From Candidatus Nitrosopolaris nunavutensis (lineage in GTDB: Archaea > Thermoproteota > Nitrososphaeria > Nitrososphaerales > Nitrososphaeraceae), in assembly GCA_002501855.1 (NCBI GenBank), contig DAOM01000071.1:1-6963 (forward strand): DNA of 6,963 bases. Reading direction: 5' to 3'. This document shows, one piece after another, positions 1 to 5,996 of this stretch. The translations under genes were made by a program, and so were the position numbers. Every line of letters begins with the position of its first letter. Position 1 is the stretch's first letter. The notes beneath the pieces were generated by a model, which worked only from the letters and a program-made list of their open reading frames with translations, searched no databases and was not told where the DNA came from.

Positions 1-1493
1 AATAGTCTTGGTAATATTTCAGGGTGTATACCAGTACCTGTATCTTGTATGCTGACAAGAATCTCTTGGTTGTTATCTTTTTTCTCTAAAGTGAGAATTA
101 TACTTCCTTCCCCTGTAAATTTAATAGCGTTACTTAGAAGATTCGAGATTACCTGATTAATCCTGCCCTTATCTGCTTCCATAAATATATCTTCTTCTGG
201 GGCTACTAATTGTAACCTTAGATGATGATCTTTATTTTCTTTAACAATCTGATTGTTGGAATCTGCAATGGCATTTAGTAGTACCTCACTTAGATTGAAT
301 AATTCTTTTTTTAGACCTAGTGATTTGCTTTCGATCTTCGTAATATCTAGAATATCCTCTGAAAGTCTTTGGAGTCTCTTTGCATTTCTAATTATAACAT
401 CAAGATACTCCTTTTCTTGTTTTCGATCTCCTAGTTTGGTGCGAAGAATATCAGCTAATCCAAGTATTGGTTGTATAGGAGTACGTAATTCATGAGCTGC
501 TACATTGATAAATTCATCCTTAATTTTGTCTGCTTCCTTTAGTTTTTGATATAATTCAGTTTGTTTCCAGAGATTCTCAAAAATCGAGGCATATGATGAA
601 GCAATAGATTTGTTATTAGAATATGTTGCAACTCCTCCTGCCTCATATGGATCTTCTAAGCTATCATCTTTTAATTCCCATATCATTAATTCTGTTTTAT
701 CTACTACAAGAATCGTAATTCGAGTCTGTAAACTCTTATCTGCTATCCTAACATCTACTTGTGGCACTACTGATTTTAATTCATTTACTATCCATTGACT
801 TTGTTGGCTGTCAGGAATTAATAATCTTATTTTTGCCCCATTCTGAGTTACTTCTTTATATAATTGTAATATGCCCATATTCATAGCAAGAGAAAAGGTC
901 TCGGACGTGGCAAAGATTACCAGTACCTCCTTTACTGCCGATTTTATTAGATCTACTGAGCGACTTATAGATACCTTCGTGTCTGGAATAACCTCTATTC
1001 TACTTGGTTCAATTCCATCCTCAATCTCCCTAATTTTCTGTTCGGCAGGAATTGCCCTATACCAAAAAATATCAAAGATATATTGCCCTTGATCTACAAC
1101 TTCCTTCATATTACTATAGATAACTTGCGTCAGTGGTTTTGCTTCTTGAAGAACCGTAGTAGCCATATACTCTGTTTCATTTACTGCTATGCCGCCTTTG
1201 ATTCCATCTAAGTGTCGAAGCTCATCTACAATTTTTATTAGCTCCTTGCAATAAGAAATGTTCTCATTTGTGATCTCAGTAAGATATCTTAATCTCACGC
1301 CCCTACTTTTAGCATCGAGAAAAGCTTTCTTAATTTGTCCAATTCCGACGGCTAACGGTGGTCGCGTATAGTTCATACAAGTATCGATTCTTCTTTTTGT
1401 ATTAGAGAAGAATCGTACCTCTGCGTCTAAAACATCCTCAGTTCCATGCAGTACTTCTGTCCTTCTTGCTCGACCAGCCGTAAGAATAGGCAC
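1..1493 (-). CDS. Sensor histidine kinase, C-terminus cut by window edge
   Basis: A continuous frame of 497 codons without a stop runs off the left edge, so the end of the ATPase domain is missing. The H-box AAHELRTP puts the phospho-accepting histidine at about residue 334. The N-box NLLSNAIKF lies at about 451-459 and the G1 box DTGTGI starts at 484; the G2 box would lie outside. The first 290 or so residues show no transmembrane helix and no clear PAS domain. They carry blocks such as ELRHLDGIKGGIAV (around residues 85-100) and a second alpha/beta segment (about 175-290) that recall the sensory region of many Nitrososphaeria kinases, perhaps of PLD/TrmB-sensor type (inference). A short helical linker precedes the H-box. 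The kinase is therefore probably cytoplasmic; its ligand and response regulator are unknown. GTG at 1493 was chosen because an in-frame TGA lies eight codons upstream, no ATG occurs before residue 40, and a TATA box sits about 29 bases upstream. Confidence 0.9.
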   Translation of the reverse strand, partial: MPILTAGRARRTEVLHGTEDVLDAEVRFFSNTKRRIDTCMNYTRPPLAVGIGQIKKAFLDAKSRGVRLRYLTEITNENISYCKELIKIVDELRHLDGIKGGIAVNETEYMATTVLQEAKPLTQVIYSNMKEVVDQGQYIFDIFWYRAIPAEQKIREIEDGIEPSRIEVIPDTKVSISRSVDLIKSAVKEVLVIFATSETFSLAMNMGILQLYKEVTQNGAKIRLLIPDSQQSQWIVNELKSVVPQVDVRIADKSLQTRITILVVDKTELMIWELKDDSLEDPYEAGGVATYSNNKSIASSYASIFENLWKQTELYQKLKEADKIKDEFINVAAHELRTPIQPILGLADILRTKLGDRKQEKEYLDVIIRNAKRLQRLSEDILDITKIESKSLGLKKELFNLSEVLLNAIADSNNQIVKENKDHHLRLQLVAPEEDIFMEADKGRINQVISNLLSNAIKFTGEGSIILTLEKKDNNQEILVSIQDTGTGIHPEILPRL

Positions 1494-1518
1494 TCGTACA
1501 AAAATTCAAAACGCAACT

Positions 1519-1526
1519 ATATATAA
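1519..1526 (-). promoter_or_regulatory. TATA box of the histidine kinase gene
   Basis: Read on the minus strand the sequence is TTATATAT, close to the archaeal TATA consensus. Its centre lies about 29 bases before the GTG at 1493, which would place the transcription start within a few bases of the start codon. This predicts a leaderless or nearly leaderless mRNA and is the main reason for choosing the GTG. Confidence 0.6.
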
Positions 1527-1591
1527 GTACTCTATCTAGAAGTTACAAAAAATGACATTAAATATAATATTAGTGGGTTTTTTTGACATAA

Positions 1592-1620
1592 AAAGGACTC
1601 GTACAACTAGCCGAGCCTTT
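1592..1620. repeat. Stem-loop in the divergent spacer
   Basis: AAAGG-A-CTCG at 1592-1601 pairs with CGAGCCTTT at 1612-1620: nine base pairs with one bulged A and a 10-base loop. On the minus strand the arm runs into five T residues, so it could end peroxiredoxin transcription read through the small gene. It could equally be a regulator site between the divergent promoters. A separate run of seven T on the plus strand lies at 1578-1584. Confidence 0.4.
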
Positions 1621-1639
1621 GGAATATCAGCAATAAAAA

Positions 1640-1647
1640 GTATATAA
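1640..1647 (+). promoter_or_regulatory. TATA box of the 51-residue gene
   Basis: GTATATAA lies about 22 bases (centre to start) upstream of the ATG at 1666, which fits a leaderless archaeal transcript. It supports the small ORF being real. Confidence 0.45.
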
Positions 1648-1665
1648 TGTTACTGTTTGCCAGTA

Positions 1666-1821
1666 ATGAATATTCCGGCTTCTCTCAGTTTTTCTGTCCT
1701 CAAAGTAAAGGAATATTTAGAACTCGCAAATATCTCCAGATTGTGGCTAGAACGTAATCAAATATTGATTCTTACCTTTGATGAAAAGTCAGTTTACGTT
1801 AGCGCTATGCGAGTATTCTAG
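1666..1821 (+). CDS. Small hypothetical protein, 51 residues
   Basis: An ATG-to-TAG frame of 51 codons, not recognised as any known family. The predicted protein starts MNIPASLSF, continues with a probable amphipathic helix (about residues 9-27, rich in V, K, E, L), then two likely beta strands around ILILTFD (34-40) and VYVSAMRV (43-50). It has no cysteine, signal peptide or membrane segment, so it is probably a small cytoplasmic protein. Supporting signs are the balanced amino-acid composition, no better frame on either strand, and a TATA box spaced for leaderless expression. An in-frame TAA at 1645 rules out a longer ATG-started form; a TTG at 1657 would add three residues. It converges on the peroxiredoxin gene, with both TAG stops inside one CTAG at 1818-1821. 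Whether it is expressed cannot be told from sequence. Confidence 0.5.
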   Translation: MNIPASLSFSVLKVKEYLELANISRLWLERNQILILTFDEKSVYVSAMRVF

Positions 1822-2300
1822 CGAGTTTTCTTGAGAGCCGCATTAATCTCCCCATAATTAGGTTCGATAGTTGGGTCATCTGAGATCCACTTGTAAGTTA
1901 TATTGCCATTCTCATCAAGTATGAAAATCGACCGTTTTGCAGCATTATACCCTTCTAATGGGCCTAAATTCTTCATTACAACCCCATACTTGTTTATAGT
2001 CTCGCGTTTGTAATCACTCAATACGTCGAAGTTAAGGTGACGATTTATCGTAAATATCTTGTTAGCAAATGGACCATCAATTGAGATACCTACGACTTGA
2101 GCACCACTCCGTTGTAGGTCTGTCATTGAATCCCTAAAACTGCACATCTCCGCTGTGCAGGTTGGAGACTCAGCAGCAGGAAAAAAAGCAAGGACCGTTT
2201 TCTTTCCTAGATAATCACTTAATTTGTGCATCTTCATGTTAATATCAGGTAGCTGAAAGTCAGGAGCTTTGTCGCTTATCTCTATCGGTGTTTTAGACAT
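1818..2300 (-). CDS. Peroxiredoxin, Bcp/AhpE-like (thioredoxin fold)
   Basis: A 160-residue protein of normal length for the AhpC/TSA, Bcp-like group. It reduces hydrogen peroxide or organic hydroperoxides in the cytoplasm using a cysteine that is regenerated by a thioredoxin-type partner. The active site is PAAESPTCTAEMC at residues 41-53: C48 is the expected peroxidatic cysteine in a P-x-x-x-S-x-x-C form (serine where threonine is more usual), C53 is placed like the Bcp resolving cysteine, and R123 before SIFILDENG matches the conserved arginine. APDFQLPD at residues 12-19 is the usual N-terminal signature. ATG at 2300 gives a complete domain. A weak TATA-like ATTATTATC lies about 28 bases upstream (2324-2332), again suggesting a very short leader. 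It is convergent with the 51-residue gene and has no operon partner on its own strand within the window. The physiological reductant cannot be named from sequence. Confidence 0.95.
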   Translation of the reverse strand: MSKTPIEISDKAPDFQLPDINMKMHKLSDYLGKKTVLAFFPAAESPTCTAEMCSFRDSMTDLQRSGAQVVGISIDGPFANKIFTINRHLNFDVLSDYKRETINKYGVVMKNLGPLEGYNAAKRSIFILDENGNITYKWISDDPTIEPNYGEINAALKKTR

Positions 2301-2538
2301 AGCTGGTCAAATTCTCTAGATCGAGATAATAATGTTTTCGTTAAAAAAGCGGATCTAATCTATTAGTCTACCTAATTGGTACTATAGAGTGCGGGACAAC
2401 CTAACAGAATTTCATACTACTGGTTGAACGAAGACTAAATGAACAATTCTTTGAATGTACATTAATAATCCCGTGCTGTGTCCCTTCAAGAAGTCTGTGG
2501 TTCAAAGATAAAACACGATCAGGGCTTGGATATTGTAA

Positions 2539-2587
2539 ACCTCTAAAGCTCCCCGTTAGTATTCTTTACGCCATCAATTTTAGAGGT
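2539..2587. repeat. Inverted repeat with 9-base arms
   Basis: ACCTCTAAA at 2539-2547 is matched exactly by TTTAGAGGT at 2579-2587, separated by 31 bases. It could form a stem with a large loop in RNA from either strand, or be a protein-binding site. Nothing else nearby explains it. Confidence 0.35.
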
Positions 2588-2620
2588 CGCCGGCTCAATG
2601 CATTACTAATAGAAGTCGTA

Positions 2621-2691
2621 GGATAGAAAAATCAATTGTAAAATTCATGCATCAATAACTGCCAAATAATAGATGTTTGGCCTTATTGATG
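2621..2691 (-). terminator. Hairpin plus T-rich tail after the isomerase-like gene
   Basis: CATCAATAA (2650-2658) pairs with TTATTGATG (2683-2691), and inside it GCCAAA (2661-2666) pairs with TTTGGC (2676-2681). This makes 15 base pairs around a small internal loop and a 9-base loop. It begins about 35 bases past the stop of the minus-strand isomerase-like gene and is followed on that strand by T-rich sequence including TTGATTTTTCT near 2625-2635. The likely role is to end the 2726-4497 transcript or protect its 3' end. Archaea often terminate on T-tracts alone, so the stem may have another purpose. Confidence 0.55.
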
Positions 2692-2725
2692 AAGACACCG
2701 CTGGGATAAGAAGTTATGTGTCACA

Positions 2726-3451
2726 TTAGTCAGTCATCCATAACTCCTTTAACTTGTTTGCAGAATCTTTTGCATCTTGTTTGCCTGTAAATACTTCCAA
2801 AGTAATTGTTCTTTTGTAATTAATGCTTTTCAATTCCTTAACTACTTTCTTATGATCAATTAATCCCTCTCCAATTGGCAAATGTTCATCATATGTACCA
2901 TGGTTATCATGCCAATGAATATGGACGATCTTTTCCCTAAATGTTCTGATATAGTCAGTTATTGCTTGCATGCCGCCCGATGTAAAAGCATGAGGTATGT
3001 CCAAATGAACATTTAGTCCTTGAACATTATCAATGATGTATTTAAATTCATCAAGCTTGTGAATTCCGCTCGAAGAGTTGGGTACATTCTCTAACATTAT
3101 TTGTACACCCAGCATTTTCGTATGCGAAATGATTTCATGCAAACTGTTTATCCAGTTATCTAAGATCATTTTCCTTCTTTCACCAAAGAACATTCCCTTA
3201 GAACTGCTATGAAAGTTTATGACATATATCCCGAGTTCTTTTGCTAGCTTTGCTTCTTCTATGGCTTCAGAGATCCAAGCCTGCCTGATACGTTCGTAAT
3301 CTGATCCCAAATCTATCCAATGGGCAGTATGACCAACAGGTCTATCATCAAATTTCAGAAGTAATTTCATGATTTCATTCAATTTATCTACTATCAAGCA
3401 TGGATTTCCTTCCGGGCCTTCTATTCCTACTTCTACATAGTCAAAATTCAA
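2726..3451 (-). CDS. Sugar phosphate isomerase/epimerase-like TIM barrel, 5' end frameshifted
   Basis: The 241 codons read from the TTG at 3451 encode most of a xylose isomerase-like (AP endonuclease 2 superfamily) barrel. Visible landmarks, numbered from the TTG, are FDYVEVGIEGPEGNP (3-17), GHTAHW (40-45), INFH (78-81), the likely metal ligands E121 in MLEN, D151 and H154 in HLDIPH, H179 and H181 in HIHWHDN, and E219 in LEVF. Such enzymes isomerise or epimerise sugars or related polyols with a divalent metal in the cytoplasm; the substrate is not predictable. The TTG is unlikely to be the native start. The frame is open upstream to 3502 with sensible sequence (EPVQVLQEFQGRLN) but has no start codon there, and the missing first residues occur in the next frame from ATG 3528. 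It is probably the last gene of the minus-strand unit beginning at 4497. Confidence 0.85.
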   Translation of the reverse strand: MNFDYVEVGIEGPEGNPCLIVDKLNEIMKLLLKFDDRPVGHTAHWIDLGSDYERIRQAWISEAIEEAKLAKELGIYVINFHSSSKGMFFGERRKMILDNWINSLHEIISHTKMLGVQIMLENVPNSSSGIHKLDEFKYIIDNVQGLNVHLDIPHAFTSGGMQAITDYIRTFREKIVHIHWHDNHGTYDEHLPIGEGLIDHKKVVKELKSINYKRTITLEVFTGKQDAKDSANKLKELWMTD

Positions 3452-3528
3452 TCTGCCCTGAAATTCCTGTAAAACTTGGACAGGTTCGACGTGGAGATAC
3501 TGTTATTATTAGTGCTTGAAACCTTCAT
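3452..3528 (-). pseudogene. Displaced N-terminal codons of the isomerase-like gene
   Basis: ATG at 3528 begins MKVSSTNNNSISTS, which resembles the first beta strand of related barrel proteins that start MKIG-x-S-T. This frame then runs to a TGA at about 3450 in nonsensical sequence, while the frame of the barrel becomes sensible at EPVQVLQ. The two join if one base is restored near 3487-3502, giving a protein of about 270 residues. This could be a real inactivating deletion, a sequencing error, or less likely recoding; I see no convincing slippery heptamer with a downstream structure. Confidence 0.65.
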
Positions 3529-3531
3529 TAA

Positions 3532-3600
3532 CTATAGGCCTACCTCAGCGACGACGAGATGATCATCTTTACCACGAGTGTTGTTGTTGATGTTGCTCAT
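3532..3600 (-). CDS. Possible 22-residue upstream ORF
   Basis: ATG at 3600 starts five bases after the stop of the two-helix membrane protein and reads MSNINNNTRGKDDHLVVAEV, then G, L and TAG at 3534-3532. The next ATG (3528, start of the isomerase fragment) is in the same frame, one codon beyond the TAG. It may be a translational coupler, a leader of the isomerase-like protein cut by a nonsense codon, or chance. It has no recognisable domain. Confidence 0.25.
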   Translation of the reverse strand: MSNINNNTRGKDDHLVVAEVGL

Positions 3601-3605
3601 TTGCT

Positions 3606-3842
3606 TCACCGGAGACCGTCAAGGGCGGTGTCCTCGCCACTTTCTACTTTTAAAGGATTTCTCTTCTGCCATAAGGCACTTACTGTAATCCCAATAATAC
3701 CGAAAATTATGAGAAACCAGCTGACCCACATATTGGTGATGGTCTCTGCATCAGGCACGTCATACAGGAACTTCAAATACAATCCTCCAAAAATCAAGAT
3801 AGCCGACAGGATTGCTATTAAGTATTTAATCTCAAATTGCAT
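3606..3842 (-). CDS. Small two-helix membrane protein, 78 residues
   Basis: Not recognised as a named family. Two hydrophobic segments, at about residues 7-23 (YLIAILSAILIFGGLYL) and 39-58 (beginning WVSWFLIIFGIIGITV), are joined by a short acidic loop DVPDAET. They are followed by a polar tail of 20 residues starting KRNPLK. The positive residues KR after helix 2 place the tail, and probably the N-terminus, in the cytoplasm, with the loop outside. ATG 3842 is 40 bases below the stop of the PsbP-like gene and 5 bases precede the next short ORF, so co-transcription is likely. A longer ORF on the opposite strand (3559-3972) covers the same bases but has no domain and conflicts with both minus-strand genes. 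A role with the neighbouring envelope protein is inference from position only. Confidence 0.75.
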   Translation of the reverse strand: MQFEIKYLIAILSAILIFGGLYLKFLYDVPDAETITNMWVSWFLIIFGIIGITVSALWQKRNPLKVESGEDTALDGLR

Positions 3843-3882
3843 TTTTATGAAAGAACACCAACCACTTTCTCACGATGCCGAT

Positions 3883-4497
3883 CTATTGTCCGATCCAATG
3901 GAAGCTCCCCACAACAGGTCTTATGACGGTAGAATTTGTGTTTTGATCTCCAAACCCCTGTCTCGGCCCTGAAAATGTTATTGCCGCAGAGTGATCAGAA
4001 CCTTCGACAACAGCTTTTATAGATTCCATTCCAATTGTTGTATTTTTCCATGTGTATGTAAGACCCCATGCTCTATGGCCTCCTACAGTAAATTGATTAT
4101 AACCCACTCGATTAAAATCTTGCAATGATGATTTGAGAGCAGGCTGTATCTGAGTTAACAGAATAAGTTGAACGTTGGAAGTGTCTGGTATATCAACAAG
4201 CTGGACTGAGAAAACTCCTTGTGGCAATTTTGCTATATAACTTCCGGACGCATTTCCGTGTTCCACGCTTGCCTTGCTAGGAAACTGGATTGAATAAAAG
4301 TTTCCTGGATTTTCGCGATTCACAAAGGTAGAGACTGTTGCGGAGGCAGGTCCACCAGTACCTGATGCTACCGAATTAACGGGGTTCTCTTTTGTACCAG
4401 CTCTAGGTGCCGTTGAGTGAGAGCTAAAGGTATATAGTGAAAATGCGACAATTATAACAACGCCGCCAGCTATTATGAGAATACGTGATTTATTCAT
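3883..4497 (-). CDS. Membrane-anchored extracytoplasmic protein, PsbP-like
   Basis: A 204-residue protein with a basic start (MNKSR), one hydrophobic segment at about residues 6-24, a low-complexity Ser/Thr/Ala/Gly/Pro linker to about residue 60, and a globular domain from 65 to the end. The segment NFYSIQFPSKASVE (66-79), followed by strands SYIAKLPQGVFSVQLVDIP, resembles the opening of PsbP-like and related Y-x-I-x-Y/F-P domains that are common on archaeal secreted proteins. There is no cysteine, so it is not a lipoprotein; the first helix is an uncleaved anchor or signal peptide. Sequons NAS (82), NTT (152) and NST (188) could carry N-glycans outside the cell. It heads the minus-strand unit: a GGGGAG site lies nine to ten bases before ATG 4497 and an AATAAATT box at 4528-4535. 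The ligand or partner is unknown. Confidence 0.85.
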   Translation of the reverse strand: MNKSRILIIAGGVVIIVAFSLYTFSSHSTAPRAGTKENPVNSVASGTGGPASATVSTFVNRENPGNFYSIQFPSKASVEHGNASGSYIAKLPQGVFSVQLVDIPDTSNVQLILLTQIQPALKSSLQDFNRVGYNQFTVGGHRAWGLTYTWKNTTIGMESIKAVVEGSDHSAAITFSGPRQGFGDQNTNSTVIRPVVGSFHWIGQ

Positions 4498-4504
4498 GAA
4501 CTAA

Positions 4505-4535
4505 AGCTCCCCGCAAAGACGATACAGAATTTATT
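4505..4535 (-). promoter_or_regulatory. Probable promoter and ribosome-binding site of the PsbP-like unit
   Basis: On the minus strand AATAAATT (4528-4535) is a weak TATA-like box about 34 bases before ATG 4497. GGGGAG (about 4507-4512) is a Shine-Dalgarno-like site nine bases before the ATG. This start thus appears to use a short leader, unlike the nearly leaderless genes at the left of the window. A run of nine T (plus strand, 4560-4568) lies further upstream. Confidence 0.4.
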
Positions 4536-5034
4536 GGAGGGTGTTCGTTTGTGGATATCTTTTTTTTATTAGATGTTACTGTTTTCGTCCGCTTTTGTTT
4601 CCTGAGGTTCAGTCCTTTCGTCCTTATCACGTTAATATAATGAGTTCGACAAGCTTTGTATATTAGATTTTAGGTACACTCTCCTAAGTGAATATCTGAC
4701 CAACCTGAACCCGTTTTTCTCATATCCAATAAATCCTTCTACTATAGCTCATAATTTAGATGAATTCTCGTCTCCAATCTTATTCAAGAAAAGTTCTTTT
4801 GTGTAGTTCCTATCTCAGCTTTTCCTCACGCATTAATGGAAGACTCCTTTTTACTCAACTATCATCTATCTTAGACTGATATGGTCTTACTTGTGGTACA
4901 TTTATCTAAGTGTAAATCGCTAGCTGGAATGATATTCGGTTGGAACCAGTTATTAGCGAAAAACAATAGATGGATTCAGCAAAGTACGTATGATACTATC
5001 TACCATGCATTTAGCAACTGAGAGAGACTAGCCC
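4536..5034. other. Spacer without a firm gene
   Basis: AT-rich sequence with no supported gene. The longest frame with some protein character is a 46-codon plus-strand ORF at 4881-5021 (starts MVLLVVHLSKCKSLAG, ends TIYHAFSN), with an in-frame TAG two codons before its ATG. It has no clear TATA box, ribosome-binding site or known motif and may be chance. Confidence 0.4.
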
Positions 5035-5384
5035 ATGAACCATGGAAAGATTGGAAAACACTCAGAAGAAGCAGGGCGTTTATCAGTACTGGCTTGTGCT
5101 ATCACGGCTGTTTGTTGTTGTGCACTTAACACTCAGCCATAGAATTTGTTGTAAATCCAGATGGAGTAGATCTGTTTTGCAAACACTGAACAGAATAGAG
5201 GAATATTGGAACTATTTGCGAGTTTATGTGAAGGGTCTGGATGTTCACTTGAAATTAGTCGGCTGCCGAAGCAAAAGGATATCCATATAATTTGAAACTT
5301 ATGCTTAATCCTACAAGGCGTTCTACCGTGCTCTCGTTTGTGTTCCACCAGATTTTGTTGGATAGAATTCCCTTATCTAGAATT
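5035..5384 (+). pseudogene. Possible multiply frameshifted coding remnant
   Basis: Four protein-like stretches follow each other in alternating plus-strand frames: 5035-5139 (contains KHSEEAGRLSVLACAITAV), 5130-5186 (AIEFVVNPDGVDLFCKH), 5170-5292 (NRGILELFASLCEGSGCSLE) and 5259-5384 (EAKGYPYNLKLMLNPTRR). Each overlaps the next, as expected if single-base indels broke one gene. I do not recognise the family. Against this, an 82-codon ORF in the third frame (5042-5290) is uninterrupted, though its composition, rich in Arg, Cys and Trp, looks like a shadow. In sequence this AT-rich, short open stretches also arise by chance. Confidence 0.25.
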
Positions 5385-5996
5385 TAATCTAGACCTGCAA
5401 ATGAAGTACTAATGGGATGAAAAGAAGGGGAAATTAGATAGTGATAACGTAGCAATAACTGCTAATGGGCAAAGAGAAACTAATAGCTAATGAACTGGAC
5501 GCATGGATACCAAGACAAATGATAGCCCAACTATAAATACAAGTAATATTAACGCTATTGCAGCAGTAATGGCGTTACTAGTAGTCATGAATGACACACA
5601 CCATGAACATAATATGTATATCTGTACATAATATATCCGTATACACGATACCAGCGGTCCTGTGTCCCAGAATCGATTACGAAGCAGGCCGGGCGGTGTT
5701 ACAGAATCACAGAGAAAGGCGTACTATTATTGCATTTAAACAATAGATGGAAGAACAAACTTGATTATTATCGATAATCTTAGATTTACCTATTACCCAC
5801 TCTAAGAAATTCCCTAATTTTTATTCATAGGGCGCAGACTGATTAAGTAGCAGCCTCTCAAGAACGAGGTGCACTTACAGGACAACTGAGAAAGGCAAGC
5901 GTGGATTGCATCTACAGAATAAAATTGACGAAATAGCTCCGATCAATTACATCAGCGAGAAATAAAGCTCGAATAAAAGGTATCGCAGGAAGAGGG
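5385..5996. other. Spacer with short overlapping ORFs
   Basis: No firm gene. Between 5465 and 5631 two short plus-strand ORFs overlap: 5465-5536 (23 residues, MGKEKLIANELDAWIP...) and 5503-5631 (42 residues, with a hydrophobic stretch INAIAAVMALLVVM and the tail NDTHHEHNM). A 12-base palindrome ATTATCGATAAT lies at 5767-5778. The last 60 bases hold A/T-rich boxes near 5960-5978 that could serve as promoter for the zinc-ribbon gene. No RNA gene was recognised. Confidence 0.4.

Larger units (their letters stand above)
2301..2725. other. Spacer between peroxiredoxin and isomerase-like genes
   Basis: This 425-base stretch holds no convincing gene. It contains the weak upstream box of the peroxiredoxin and two inverted repeats, listed separately. 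A plus-strand frame stays open from 2405 to about 2626 but has no ATG, GTG or TTG start and no recognisable motif, so I do not call it. Confidence 0.5.

Noticed and set aside
253..1092. Three plus-strand ORFs (253-495, 610-798, 871-1092)
   Set aside because: They are antisense shadows inside the histidine kinase, whose frame is continuous and carries recognisable H-, N- and G1-box motifs.
2405..2626. Plus-strand frame open for about 74 codons
   Set aside because: There is no ATG, GTG or TTG start and no motif; it also crosses the inverted repeat. Probably chance.
3450..3505. Programmed -1 frameshift in the isomerase-like gene
   Set aside because: The only T-rich candidate (AAGTTTTAC) is not a standard slippery heptamer and no strong downstream structure is evident; mutation or sequencing error is simpler.
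3559..3972. 137-codon plus-strand ORF
   Set aside because: It opposes the two-helix membrane protein gene and the end of the PsbP-like gene, has no domain or convincing promoter, and its composition looks non-coding.
2543..4513. 13-base word CTAAAGCTCCCCG at 2543-2555 and 4501-4513
   Set aside because: A shared word of this length is expected roughly once by chance in a window of this size, and the two contexts differ.
5042..5348. Overlapping ORFs on opposite strands (5042-5290 plus, 5133-5348 minus)
   Set aside because: Both have unusual compositions with no motif or promoter; they contradict each other and the more protein-like stretches in other frames.
5684..5703. GGCCGGGCGGTGTTAC, reminiscent of the complement of the 16S rRNA 3' region
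   Set aside because: The likeness covers only about ten bases and the flanks show no rRNA sequence.
5767..5778. 12-base palindrome ATTATCGATAAT
   Set aside because: AT-rich and single-copy in the window, with no gene start nearby; too little to call an operator.
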